This document shows positions 34,948 through 43,097 of a stretch of 44,076 nt of DNA, piece by piece; within the stretch, counting starts at the first letter, position 1; the number at the start of each line of letters is the position of its first letter. The notes beneath the pieces are model-generated. The model saw only the letters and a list, made by a program, of their open reading frames with translations. It did no database searches and was not told the DNA's origin. The stretch spans positions 1-44,076 of the forward strand of contig NZ_JAINWJ010000060.1 of the NCBI RefSeq assembly GCF_021021415.1. The letters run 5' to 3'. The stretch is from Martelella mediterranea. GTDB taxonomy: Bacteria; Pseudomonadota; Alphaproteobacteria; Rhizobiales; Rhizobiaceae. A program made the position numbers and the translations under genes.

Positions 34948-36321
34948 TCAGCGTCCGGCAATCTTGTTGCCGTCAACAATCTCTTCCCCCTTCAGGCCGA
35001 TGGGGAAGCTCTCGAGATAGGCGTTCGGATGCCGGCCGTCATAGGTCACACCGTCGATGAATTCGTTGGTCGCGGGCTTGTAGCCATCGGTATCGAACGG
35101 GAAATCCGCGTCCGTGGCATGGCCCTCGTCGATCAGCTGGCGGGCGGCCTCCAGATAGATATCCGGCAGATAGACCGAGCGGGCGACCTCGTCATACCAG
35201 CCGTCTTCCCGTGGCTCGGCGATCTGGCCCCAGCGGCGCATCTGGGTCAGATACCAGATGGCGTCGGAATAATAGGGATAGGTGGCGTAGTGGCGGAAGA
35301 AGACGTTGAAGTCCTCCGCCGGGCGTTTGTCGCCCTTTTCATATTCGAACGTGCCGGTCATCGAATTGGCGATCACCTCGGCATCGGCCCCGACATATTC
35401 CGGGCGCGACAGGATTTCGACCGCCTCTTCGCGGTTGGCATTGTCGTTTTCATCCAGCCACATGGCGGCGCGGATCAGCGCCTTGGTCAGCCCCAGCGTC
35501 GTCTGCGGGTATTTTTCCGTAAATTCCTCGGTCAGGCCGAAGACCTTTTCCGGATTGTTCTTCCAGATATCGTAATCGGTGACCACCGGCACGCCGATAC
35601 CCTTGAACACGGCCGCCTGGTTCCACGGCTCGCCGACGCAATAGCCCTCGATCGTGCCCGCCTCCATCGTCGCCGGCATCTGCGGCGGCGGGGTGACGGA
35701 GAGCAGCGCATCGGCCTGGATCTGGCCGGAAATGTCGCCCGGCGAATAATAGCCGGGATTGATGCCGCCGGCGGCCAGCCAGTAGCGCAACTCGTAATTA
35801 TGGGTCGAGACCGGGAAGACCATGCCCATCTTGAACGGTTTGCCCTCGGCCTTGTAGGCCTCGACCACCGGCTTCAGCGCATCGGCCTTGATCGGGTGTT
35901 GCGGCTTGCCATCCGGACCTGCAGGAATATTTTCCTTCATCCGGCCCCAGACCGCGTTCGACACGGTGATCGCGTTGCCGTTGAGATCCATCGAGAACGG
36001 CGTGACGATATGCGCCTCGGTGCCATAGCCGATGGTGGCCGCCAGCGGCTGGCCGGCCAGCATATGCGCACCGTCGAGTTCCCCAGTGATCACCCGGTCG
36101 AGCAGCACCTTCCAGTTCGCCTGCGCTTCCAGCGTGACATAGAGCCCCTCATCCTCGAAGAAATGCATCTCCTTGGCGATCGCCAGCGGCGCCATGTCGG
36201 TCAACTTGATGAAGCCGATGGTCAGTTCGTCCTTTTCCGGAAACAGCATTTCGGCATGGGTAGCCGTCGCCGCAAAGGTCAGCGAACAGAGCATGGTGGC
36301 AGAGCAAAGGAAATGGCGCAT
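34948..36321 (-). CDS. nrtA: Nitrate ABC transporter substrate-binding protein
   Basis: A 457-residue exported binding protein of the NrtA/CmpA family. The signal peptide ends near ATATHAEM. The mature protein begins [29 protein letters not shown]. The family ligand-site region includes [15 protein letters not shown] and [16 protein letters not shown]. It captures nitrate or nitrite in the periplasm for NrtB-NrtCD. ATG at 36321 has AGGAG 6 bases upstream, and the intrinsic terminator at 36350-36411 sits just before that, so expression requires antitermination. Confidence 0.95.
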   Translation of the reverse strand: MRHFLCSATMLCSLTFAATATHAEMLFPEKDELTIGFIKLTDMAPLAIAKEMHFFEDEGLYVTLEAQANWKVLLDRVITGELDGAHMLAGQPLAATIGYGTEAHIVTPFSMDLNGNAITVSNAVWGRMKENIPAGPDGKPQHPIKADALKPVVEAYKAEGKPFKMGMVFPVSTHNYELRYWLAAGGINPGYYSPGDISGQIQADALLSVTPPPQMPATMEAGTIEGYCVGEPWNQAAVFKGIGVPVVTDYDIWKNNPEKVFGLTEEFTEKYPQTTLGLTKALIRAAMWLDENDNANREEAVEILSRPEYVGADAEVIANSMTGTFEYEKGDKRPAEDFNVFFRHYATYPYYSDAIWYLTQMRRWGQIAEPREDGWYDEVARSVYLPDIYLEAARQLIDEGHATDADFPFDTDGYKPATNEFIDGVTYDGRHPNAYLESFPIGLKGEEIVDGNKIAGR

Positions 36322-36349
36322 GGCGTTCTCCTGATGGATGGGAAGATCG

Positions 36350-36411
36350 AAAAAACGAAAAAAGCCGCCTAACGGTCATCGGGCCAGTTGTGGCGCGAAT
36401 GCGTTGGCGGC
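36350..36411 (-). terminator. Intrinsic terminator in the nrtA leader (attenuator)
   Basis: On the minus strand GCCGCCAACG pairs with CGTT-A-GGCGGC: 10 base pairs with one bulged A. It is followed at once by TTTTTT, CG and TTTTTT. The end of the U-tract is 28 bases from the nrtA start codon. The 5' arm (36402-36411) overlaps the second hexaloop hairpin (36406-36417), so the two folds exclude each other. Confidence 0.88.
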
Positions 36412-36438
36412 GTTGCCTGGCACCCTCCATTGGGCGCC
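36406..36438 (-). promoter_or_regulatory. ANTAR-type dual hexaloop RNA motif in the nrtA leader (NasT target)
   Basis: First hairpin (36419-36438): GGCGCCC-AATGGA-GGGTGCC, seven base pairs with one G-U, hexaloop with A at position 1 and G at 4. Second hairpin (36406-36417), one base later: GGC-AACGCC-GCC, again A1 and G4, but only a 3-bp stem. A pair of such loops is the known binding signal of ANTAR antiterminators. The second hairpin uses bases of the terminator's 5' arm. The first is strong; the second is supported mainly by loop signature, position and the matching nasA leader. Confidence 0.8.
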
Positions 36439-36500
36439 GAATTCTTGAGACTTATGGAAACACACAATGTCGCATCAGACAAGCGGCATCGACGGATTTT

Positions 36501-36545
36501 TGCATAAAAAATGTATTCAGAAAAATACTGCCCACATTTTATGCA
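36501..36545. promoter_or_regulatory. Long AT-rich dyad between nasS and the nrtA leader
   Basis: TGCATAAAAAATGT (36501-36514) and ACATTTTATGCA (36534-36545) form a 12-bp stem with two bulged bases. An inner GTATT/AATAC dyad (36513-36528) has a 6-base loop and overlaps the outer left arm by two bases, so the two arrangements compete in part. It could be a DNA operator near an internal promoter or a stable RNA hairpin ending the nasA-nasT-nasS message. I could not find a convincing sigma-54 or sigma-70 promoter here. Confidence 0.45.
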
Positions 36546-36599
36546 ATTGCACCCAAGAAGCGCACAATATACGGGCTTGGGTGGAGCGGGCTTTGCAGC

Positions 36600-37820
36600 T
36601 CAGATCGCCGCCTTCTGCTGTTCGATATAGGCGCCGACCTGATCGGGATCGAAGGTCTGCCCGTCGAAAAAGCCGTCGGGACCGAGGATGAGACCGCCGG
36701 CGCTCGCGCCCACCGGCGTCGGCGTCTTCAACGCGCCCTCCACCTTCAGGCTCGCGCCCGGTAGCGGCGTGTGCAGCGGCTGCAGCGCCTTGCGGTAGAT
36801 ATCCGGCCGGTAGCTCATCTTCGCGATCTCGGCGTTCTCGGCCGAGTGATCGCAAAGCCCCCAGCGCACGATCTGGCTGTAGAACCACAGCGCATGGCTC
36901 TGCCAGGGGAAGGTCGCGGCCTTGGCGGAGGTGAGGAAGAAATCCTCGACCGTGGTTTCCGCCTTTTCGCTGATCGAGAGCGTTCCGGAGAACAGCGGCT
37001 CGAGCATGGCACGGTCGACATCGAGATGGCCCGGCTCGGCGAGGATCGCGGCCAGTTCAGGGTGGTTTTCCGGCTCGGCCGCCCATTGCGAGGCGCGGTA
37101 GAGGCCACGCAGCAGCGCCGCCACGGTCTCCTCATTGGCCTCCACGAAATCGGCGGGCAGCGCCAGCACCTTTTCCGGGCTGGAGCGCCAGATCTTCGCC
37201 TTGACGGTGACGATCCTCGCCGCGCCGCGCCGCGCGGCAATCGTGTTCCACGGTTCGCCGGCGCAGTAACCGTCGATCCGCCCGGCTTCGACCGCATCCG
37301 GCATGAAGGGCGGCGGCAGCACCACGATTTCGATATCGCGGTCGGGATCGATGCCGTTGGCCGCGAGCCAGTAGCGCAGTTCGAGATTATGCCCGGAAAA
37401 CACGTAGACGACCCCGAAGCGCAGCGGCGGCAGGCCCTCAGCTCTTCTCGCCGCAATCACCCGTTTCAGCGCCGCGCCCGCTTTGGCCGGGTCAAGATCG
37501 CTCTCATCGCCCTTAGCTTCCATCGCAGCACCAAGCGCCGCCGAAACCGTCACCGCATTGCCCCCGAGCCCGAGCGCGATCGGCGCCACCAGTTTCGGCG
37601 CCAGCGGAAACAGGCCCAGATTGGCGGCAATCGGCATTGGCGCCAGCACATGGGCGGCCTGCAGGCTGCCGACCGCCAGCCGGTCACGGATCGCGCTCCA
37701 CGAGGTTTCCCGAGTGAGGCGCACCTTGAGCCCTTCCTTGATGAAAAAGCCCTTGGCCTCCGCCGCCAGAACGATGGCGCTGTCGAGAAGCGGCACAAAT
37801 CCGATTGAAAGGTCCTGCAT
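36600..37820 (-). CDS. nasS: NasS, cytoplasmic nitrate/nitrite sensor related to NrtA
   Basis: A 406-residue protein of the NrtA/CmpA binding-protein family without a signal peptide: it starts directly MQDLSIGFVPLLDSAIVLAAEAKGFF. HVLAPMPIAANLG and RIDGYCAGEPWNTIAA match the ligand-site regions of NrtA. NasS proteins hold NasT inactive in the absence of nitrate or nitrite and release it when ligand binds. It begins 2 bases after nasT, matching their 1:1 partnership. GGAG lies 8 bases before the ATG. Confidence 0.93.
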   Translation of the reverse strand: MQDLSIGFVPLLDSAIVLAAEAKGFFIKEGLKVRLTRETSWSAIRDRLAVGSLQAAHVLAPMPIAANLGLFPLAPKLVAPIALGLGGNAVTVSAALGAAMEAKGDESDLDPAKAGAALKRVIAARRAEGLPPLRFGVVYVFSGHNLELRYWLAANGIDPDRDIEIVVLPPPFMPDAVEAGRIDGYCAGEPWNTIAARRGAARIVTVKAKIWRSSPEKVLALPADFVEANEETVAALLRGLYRASQWAAEPENHPELAAILAEPGHLDVDRAMLEPLFSGTLSISEKAETTVEDFFLTSAKAATFPWQSHALWFYSQIVRWGLCDHSAENAEIAKMSYRPDIYRKALQPLHTPLPGASLKVEGALKTPTPVGASAGGLILGPDGFFDGQTFDPDQVGAYIEQQKAAI

Positions 37821-37822
37821 CT

Positions 37823-38413
37823 CTATCTCTCCAGCATCTCGAACGTCATGATCAGGCTCTGCGCCACATCGACAATCTTGCGGTTCTGATCCATCGCCGT
37901 GCGCCGCAGCAGCGCATAGGCCTTTTCCTCGTCCATGCCGCGTGATTTCATCAAAAGCGCCTTGGCGCGATCGACCACCTTGCGGTTTTCGAGCTGGCTT
38001 TTCGCCGCCTCCAGCTCCTGCGCCATGCGCGAAAACGCGTTGAACCGGGAAATCGCCATGTCGAGGATCGGCTTGACCCGCTCCTGCTTCAGCCCGTCGA
38101 CGACATAGGCCGAGACCCCGGCCTCGACGGCCGCATGGATGGTTTCGGCATCGGAGCGATCGACGAACATCGCGATCGGCTTTTTTACCGTGCGCGACAG
38201 CACGAACAGGCTCTCGAGCATGTCGCGGTTCGGATTTTCGATATCGATCACGATCACATCGGGCGACAGCCGCTCGATCGTGCGGGCAACGCCGACCAGT
38301 TCCTCCACCACCGTCACATTATGGTGGCCGGCCTTGAGCAGGCCGTCCCGGATAATGGCGGCGCGGATCGCGTTTTCATCGATGACAAGGATCGCGAGAT
38401 CACTGGTGTTCAT
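37823..38413 (-). CDS. nasT: NasT, ANTAR-domain transcription antiterminator
   Basis: A 196-residue regulator. The N-terminal receiver-like domain (LAILVIDENAIRAAIIRDGL, DVIVIDIENPNRD) is joined by a coiled-coil (~130-150) to a C-terminal ANTAR domain with KVVDRAKALLMKSRGMDEEKAYALLRR. Free NasT binds paired hexaloop hairpins in leader RNA and blocks intrinsic terminators; NasS sequesters it without nitrate. Two such leaders are in this cluster, one upstream of the operon that includes nasT itself. It starts 21 bases after nasA. Confidence 0.95.
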   Translation of the reverse strand: MNTSDLAILVIDENAIRAAIIRDGLLKAGHHNVTVVEELVGVARTIERLSPDVIVIDIENPNRDMLESLFVLSRTVKKPIAMFVDRSDAETIHAAVEAGVSAYVVDGLKQERVKPILDMAISRFNAFSRMAQELEAAKSQLENRKVVDRAKALLMKSRGMDEEKAYALLRRTAMDQNRKIVDVAQSLIMTFEMLER

Positions 38414-38434
38414 GAGGCGGCTTCCGCAAAACGG

Positions 38435-41400
38435 TCAATAGACATCGCGCATATAACGTTTTTCCCTGATGAGCGTCTTAACGTAGCCTTCGGCGGCCAC
38501 TTGCGAAAGCCCGCCATGGGTCTCGGCAACCGCCCTAAGCGCGGCATCCACATCCTTCGCCATGCGGCTCGCATCGCCGCAGACATAGAAATGCGCGCCT
38601 TCCTGCAGCCACTTCCAGATTTCGCGCCCGTTTTCCGCCATGCGGTGCTGGACATAGATCTTCTCCGCCTGATCGCGCGAAAAGGCTGTGTCGAAGCGGG
38701 TCAGCAAACCGCCCTTCTGCCAGGCCTCGATTTCGTCGCGATAATAATAGCCGCTGTCGCGCGATTGCTCGCCGAAGAACAGCCAGTTCGGCCCGCCCGC
38801 GCCCGCCGCCTCCCGGTCCTGCAAAAAGGCACGGAACGGCGCAATGCCGGTGCCCGGACCGACCATGATCGCCGGGGTGTCCGGATCGGCGGGCGGGCGG
38901 AAATGCGCCTGTTTCTTCACCGAAACGCGCACCGGCTCGGCCGCCGCCCTGTCCGCCAGAAACACCGAGGCGACGCCCTTGCGGCTCTTTCCGTAACGGG
39001 CATGGCGCAGCACCGAAACCGTCAGATGAATTTCATCCGGGCTCGCCTTCGGGCTGGAGGCGATCGAATAGAGCCGCGGCTGCAGCTTCTTCAGATTGTC
39101 GCAGAAGTCCTGTCCGGCAACGGGTTTCGGCGCGATGGCGACAATATCGGCGATCTGCCGGCCCCAAAGCCAGTCATTGAGGGCTTTCCGGTCGGCGGCG
39201 GCAATCAGGGTATTCAGCGTTTCATGCCCGCTGACATCCGCCCACCATTTGAGGAAATCCGGATGCGACTGACCGATCTCGAAATGATCGCGCAACGCCT
39301 CGCCGATGCCGATATCGTGGCCGTTGATGCCGGAAATCGGCGTCTCCGCCGGCAGCTGCAGAGAGCTCAGGATTTCATCGACAAGCTCGGGGCAGTTGCG
39401 CGGCATGATGGAAAGCGCATCGCCCGCCTCGTAATCCGCCGCGCCATCGACCCGGAAGCCGAACTGGCGCACCTCCTTGGCGCTGCCGGAACCGCTCAGC
39501 AGCCGGTTGACGCTGAGCCTGGCCGCAACGGTTTGCGGCGGTTTGCGCCCATTGGAACGGACGGCGGTTTCAGCCGAGGCCGCCGCGCCATTCGAACGCC
39601 CGGAAAGAGCGGCCATCGCCGCTGAAACCGCCTCCGCCTCCTCGCCCGCATCCAGCGTGCGACAGGCCGCCAGACGCGCGCCGCCGAGCGCTTCAAGCCG
39701 GGCATCCAGTTTCCGGCCGAAGCCGCAGAACTGATCATAGGCACTGTCGCCCATTGCCACCACGGCATAGCGCAGTCCCTCAAGGCGGGGCGCATCCTCG
39801 CGCAAGAGCGCCGCCCAGAAATCGGTCGCATGATCGGGCGGATCGCCATCGCCGAAGGTGCTGACGATGAAAAGCCCCGGGTCCTTTATCGCAAGGTCAT
39901 GCGGCGAGACCGCGTCGAGCGGGCGCAACGCCGCCCGGTACCCCGCCGCGCCGAGCGCGTCGCAAAGATCGGCGGCCGCCATTTCCGCAGTCCCCGTCTG
40001 CGAGGCAAAGAACACGGAGACACCGGTCTTTGATGGGTCCGTGTCCGGCTGCGCGTCCTTGCCTTCCGCTAACACCGGCACAGCCTCGACCTTGCCCCGC
40101 GCAACCACCGGCGCATCGGGCTTGGCCGCCGCCACGCGGGCGAGCGCAACCGCCGTCACCTTGAATTCCGGCTGGAGCGATATCGGATCGACGGCATCGC
40201 CGGTCACCGCGTTGACCGCCAATTGGTCGCCGAACACATCGTTCCAGTGAAACGGCGCAAACAACGCGCCCGGCAAAACCCGGTCGGTCACGACCGCGGG
40301 CAGCACCGCCCTGCCGTGACGCGAGGAAACAGAAACCCGGTCACCCTCGCCAATCGCAAGCGCCGCAGCATCGGCCGGATTGATCTCGACGAACGGCGCG
40401 GCATTGAGCTTGTTCAGCCGGGCGACCTTGCCGGTCTTGGTCATGGTGTGCCACTGGTGCTGAAGCCTGCCGGTGTTGAGAATGAACGGATAGTCGCCAT
40501 CCGGCATTTCACGCGCACCAGAGTGCGGCCGTGGCCAGAATTTCGCCCGGCCGCTTTCGGTGGCGAATTTCAATCCCGTATCAGGCGTGCGGTAGCGGAT
40601 GGGGTTGCGCGTGGCTTGCCCGGTCTCGGATGCCGGCCACTGGATGCTGCCTTCACGCAGACGTTCATGCGTGACGCCGGAAATATCGTAGCCGGTGACA
40701 GGATTGGAGAACCGCCGGATTTCCTCAAACACCTCTGCCGCGCTCCCATAGCCGAAGGCTTCCTCGTAGCCCATGGCGCAGGCGACTTTTGCGATGATCT
40801 GCCAGTCCGGCAGGGCCTCGCCCGGCGCCTTTGCGGCCGCCGCCGTCAGCGCCATGTTGCGCTCGGAATTGACCATGACGCCATCGGCCTCGAACGACAC
40901 CGCCGCCGGCAGGAGGATATCGGCATAGGGCGTGGTTTCGGTTTCGGCATAGGCATCCTGCACCGAGACGAATTCGGCGCGCTCAAGCGCCGCCGTCACC
41001 GTCTTGCGGTTGGCGACGCTCGCCACCGGATTGGTGCAGATGATCCAGGCGGCCTTGATCGCGCCCGCGGCCATCGCCTCGAACATGGCGATGGTGCCGG
41101 TGCCCTCCTCGGTGCGGATGGTGCCGGGCGCAAGGCCCCAGCGGGTCTCGCAGAAGCGACGGTCATCTTCGACGAGCGCCGAACGCTGCCCCGGAAGGCC
41201 GGGCCCCATATAGCCCATCTCGCGTCCGCCCATGGCATTCGGCTGGCCGGTCAGAGAGAACGGCCCGCTGCCCGGGCGACAGATCTTGCCCGTCGCAAGA
41301 TGCAGATTGCAGATTGCATTGGTGTTGAACGTGCCCTGCACCGACTGATTGAGCCCCATGGTCCAGAGCGTCATGAATTCGCCGGCGGCGCGCAGCATAT

Positions 41401-42238
41401 CGGCAGCGGCCCTGATGTCCTCGACCTCAAGCCCGGTGATCGCCGCGACCTGCTCCGGCGGGTAATCGGCGAGAAAGGCCGGCATATCGGTCCAGCCCTC
41501 GGTGTGGGCCTCGATAAAGGCCTGATCGATGCCGCCCGCCTCGACGATCAGATGCAGGAGGCCGTTCAGCAGCGCGAGGTCGGTTCCGGATTTCGGCGCG
41601 AGATGAAGGTCGGCTTTCTCGGCAGTCGTAGTGCGGCGCGGATCGACGACCACCAGCTTCGCGCCTTGCTTCACCCGGTCCATCATCCGCAGGAACAGGA
41701 TCGGATGGCAATCGGCCATGTTCGAGCCGATCACGAGGAACAGATCGGCCTTTTCGATATCGTCATAGGATCCCGGCGGCGCGTCTGCGCCGAGCGACAG
41801 CTTGTACCCGGAACCGGCGCTGGCCATGCACAGCCTCGAATTGGACTCGATATGGCGCGTGCGTAAAAACCCCTTGGCGAGCTTGTTGGCAAGATATTGC
41901 GCCTCCATCGACATCTGGCCCGAAACATAAAGCGCAACCGCGTCCGGCCCGTGCGTGTCGGCAATTGCGCGCAGCCGCTTCGCCGTTTCAGCAATCGCCA
42001 CATCGACGGAGGCAGCCTCTGGCGCAACGCCCTCCCCCCGCACAAGCGCATTCGCAAGACGACCGGCAGCGACAATCGCCTCATGCGCGGTCTTGCCCTT
42101 GGTGCAGAGCCGCCCGCGATTGGCCGGATGCTCTCTATCGCCGGAAAGTCGGATAATCCGCCCGTCCTCGACATCGAGCACCACGCCGCAGCCGACGCCG
42201 CAATAGGGACAGACGCTCTTGACGGTCTCTACACCCAT
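38435..42238 (-). CDS. nasA: Assimilatory nitrate reductase fused to flavodoxin and CysJ-like NADPH reductase domains
   Basis: A single 1267-residue polypeptide. Residues ~1-700 are a molybdopterin nitrate reductase: [4Fe-4S] cysteines C10, C13, C17 and C45 (VCPYCGVGC...LCTKGK), Mo-ligand cysteine in [15 protein letters not shown], and the C-terminal MGD domain. From ~735 comes a flavodoxin domain ([41 protein letters not shown]). From ~905 comes a CysJ-type FAD/NADPH reductase ([46 protein letters not shown]). NADPH can thus feed nitrate reduction with no separate electron-transfer subunit. ATG has GGAGG 6 bases upstream. It opens the nasA-nasT-nasS unit behind an attenuator. Confidence 0.95.
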   Translation of the reverse strand: MGVETVKSVCPYCGVGCGVVLDVEDGRIIRLSGDREHPANRGRLCTKGKTAHEAIVAAGRLANALVRGEGVAPEAASVDVAIAETAKRLRAIADTHGPDAVALYVSGQMSMEAQYLANKLAKGFLRTRHIESNSRLCMASAGSGYKLSLGADAPPGSYDDIEKADLFLVIGSNMADCHPILFLRMMDRVKQGAKLVVVDPRRTTTAEKADLHLAPKSGTDLALLNGLLHLIVEAGGIDQAFIEAHTEGWTDMPAFLADYPPEQVAAITGLEVEDIRAAADMLRAAGEFMTLWTMGLNQSVQGTFNTNAICNLHLATGKICRPGSGPFSLTGQPNAMGGREMGYMGPGLPGQRSALVEDDRRFCETRWGLAPGTIRTEEGTGTIAMFEAMAAGAIKAAWIICTNPVASVANRKTVTAALERAEFVSVQDAYAETETTPYADILLPAAVSFEADGVMVNSERNMALTAAAAKAPGEALPDWQIIAKVACAMGYEEAFGYGSAAEVFEEIRRFSNPVTGYDISGVTHERLREGSIQWPASETGQATRNPIRYRTPDTGLKFATESGRAKFWPRPHSGAREMPDGDYPFILNTGRLQHQWHTMTKTGKVARLNKLNAAPFVEINPADAAALAIGEGDRVSVSSRHGRAVLPAVVTDRVLPGALFAPFHWNDVFGDQLAVNAVTGDAVDPISLQPEFKVTAVALARVAAAKPDAPVVARGKVEAVPVLAEGKDAQPDTDPSKTGVSVFFASQTGTAEMAAADLCDALGAAGYRAALRPLDAVSPHDLAIKDPGLFIVSTFGDGDPPDHATDFWAALLREDAPRLEGLRYAVVAMGDSAYDQFCGFGRKLDARLEALGGARLAACRTLDAGEEAEAVSAAMAALSGRSNGAAASAETAVRSNGRKPPQTVAARLSVNRLLSGSGSAKEVRQFGFRVDGAADYEAGDALSIMPRNCPELVDEILSSLQLPAETPISGINGHDIGIGEALRDHFEIGQSHPDFLKWWADVSGHETLNTLIAAADRKALNDWLWGRQIADIVAIAPKPVAGQDFCDNLKKLQPRLYSIASSPKASPDEIHLTVSVLRHARYGKSRKGVASVFLADRAAAEPVRVSVKKQAHFRPPADPDTPAIMVGPGTGIAPFRAFLQDREAAGAGGPNWLFFGEQSRDSGYYYRDEIEAWQKGGLLTRFDTAFSRDQAEKIYVQHRMAENGREIWKWLQEGAHFYVCGDASRMAKDVDAALRAVAETHGGLSQVAAEGYVKTLIREKRYMRDVY

Positions 42239-42345
42239 CGCCGTCCTCCGCCTTGAGAAGGGCTGACGATTGACGGAAACGGGAGATGACGCGCAGAATG
42301 GATCACATGCCGGGGTGGCATCGGCTTTCCTCGCTGTCTAAAATG

Positions 42346-42411
42346 AAAACAAAAAAGCCGCGGCATCATTCGAAGCGCTCCCTTGAAGGAAACGGTTCTC
42401 AGATCCGCAGC
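42346..42411 (-). terminator. Intrinsic terminator in the nasA leader (attenuator)
   Basis: On the minus strand GCTGCGGATC pairs with GAT-G-CCGCGGC: 10 base pairs including one wobble and one bulged G. It is followed by TTTTTT, G and TTTT (42356 down to 42346). It lies about 108 bases before the nasA start. Its 5' arm (42405-42411 and beyond) overlaps the second hexaloop hairpin (42403-42419). Confidence 0.85.
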
Positions 42412-42441
42412 TTTGCGATGGAATGCCCGCCATTGGACATT
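42403..42441 (-). promoter_or_regulatory. ANTAR-type dual hexaloop RNA motif in the nasA leader (NasT target)
   Basis: First hairpin (42422-42441): AATGTCC-AATGGC-GGGCATT, seven pairs with one G-U, loop A1/G4. Second hairpin (42403-42419), two bases later: ATCGC-AAAGCT-GCGGAT, five pairs with one bulged G, loop A1/G4. The first loop shares AATGG with the nrtA leader, and the second again overlaps the terminator arm. Both elements match the known ANTAR RNA signal. The same organisation in two leaders makes chance unlikely. Confidence 0.87.
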
Positions 42442-42451
42442 GATATGTTCA

Positions 42452-42480
42452 ACGATAGTCCGACACGCGGCGACTTTCAA
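42452..42480 (-). promoter_or_regulatory. Predicted promoter of the nasA-nasT-nasS unit
   Basis: Minus-strand TTGAAA (42475-42480) and TATCGT (42452-42457) are 17 bases apart. Transcription would start around 42442-42447, a few bases before the first hexaloop hairpin. A TTGA-TATGT-TCAA dyad (42440-42452) overlaps the start region and could be an operator. Confidence 0.5.
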
Positions 42481-42533
42481 GCCCGACCGCTGATTTGCAG
42501 TTGCGGGGCATCACAAGGGAGGAAGACAGCACG

Positions 42534-43061
42534 ATGCCGGTAAAGATCAAACGGGTCTATGACGAACCCGACAAGGCGGACGGCCTGCGCGTTCTCGTCG
42601 ACCGGCTCTGGCCGCGCGGCCTTGCGAAGGACAAGGCCCGCGTCGATCTCTGGGCCAAGGACGTCGCGCCTTCAGGCGAATTGCGCAAATGGTTCGCGCA
42701 CAGAGAAGACCGGTGGGAGGATTTTCAACGGCGCTATCGCGCGGAGCTTGCGGAAAACGCCGCGCTTGATGAACTGTGCGCAAGGAACGAGAAACACACC
42801 GTGACCTTGCTCTACGCCGCCCGCGACGAATGCATCAACCACGCGCGGGTCCTCGCGGCCGTTATCGCGGAAAGGAGCGGCCGCCACGCCGAGACGGATC
42901 AGCCGGACGAAGGCGCAATGGAGGTGTCGTCACCGCCCTGTTTTCTGCACGAACTGGACCCGGCCTGGCTGGAAACGGAACGTCGCGACGACAGCGGCGA
43001 AACGGCCGATCGCGAATCCAACGACCAGCCCTCGCACAAGAAAACCGGCCGTTCGCAATAG
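42534..43061 (+). CDS. DUF488 family protein with a C-terminal SPPCFLHELDP tail
   Basis: A 175-residue protein. Residues 1-115 are a standard DUF488 domain: KIKRVYDEPDKADGLRVLVDRLWPRG, ELRKWFAHREDRWEDFQRRY, VTLLYAARDECINHARVLAAVI. DUF488 proteins are of unknown function, with some suggested links to nitrogen and redox metabolism. After a charged linker comes SSPPCFLHELDPAW (132-145) and a polar tail. The tail is not part of DUF488. It is divergent from nasA with about 295 bases between starts. ATG at 42534 has AGGAAG 8 bases upstream. Confidence 0.82.
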   Translation: MPVKIKRVYDEPDKADGLRVLVDRLWPRGLAKDKARVDLWAKDVAPSGELRKWFAHREDRWEDFQRRYRAELAENAALDELCARNEKHTVTLLYAARDECINHARVLAAVIAERSGRHAETDQPDEGAMEVSSPPCFLHELDPAWLETERRDDSGETADRESNDQPSHKKTGRSQ

Positions 43062-43097
43062 AGCGCTTCCGCTTTTCCTGGAAACGCTTTAGCGCTC
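43061..43097. terminator. Palindrome between convergent genes, probable bidirectional terminator
   Basis: GAGCGCT (43061-43067) and AGCGCTC (43091-43097) form perfect 7-bp arms. Inside is a smaller TTCC/GGAA dyad around CTTTTCCT. The repeat touches the stop codons of both flanking genes (DUF488 and DUF6522), so it can serve as a transcription end for both strands. It may also be a member of a dispersed palindrome family; only one copy is in this window. Confidence 0.55.

Noticed and set aside
35029-36372. Long plus-strand frame antisense to nrtA
   Set aside because: The translation is Arg/His/Asp-rich without family features; the minus-strand NrtA is certain.
36439-36480. A further ANTAR hexaloop hairpin (TGTC-TGATGC-GACA) upstream of the first nrtA-leader hairpin
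   Set aside because: The loop lacks A at position 1 and G at position 4, so it does not match the ANTAR signature.
36545-36560. Sigma-54 promoter upstream of nrtA (TTGGGTGCAATTGCA on the minus strand)
   Set aside because: GG and GC are separated by 8 bases rather than the required 10, and the flanks do not fit.
40223-41866. Long plus-strand frame antisense to nasA
   Set aside because: It mirrors the nitrate reductase codon pattern, has no recognisable motif, and the minus-strand gene has intact cofactor ligands.
42440-42453. FNR box before nasA
   Set aside because: The half sites are TTGAT and TTCAA with 3 central bases, not the 4 needed for an FNR/FixK dimer.
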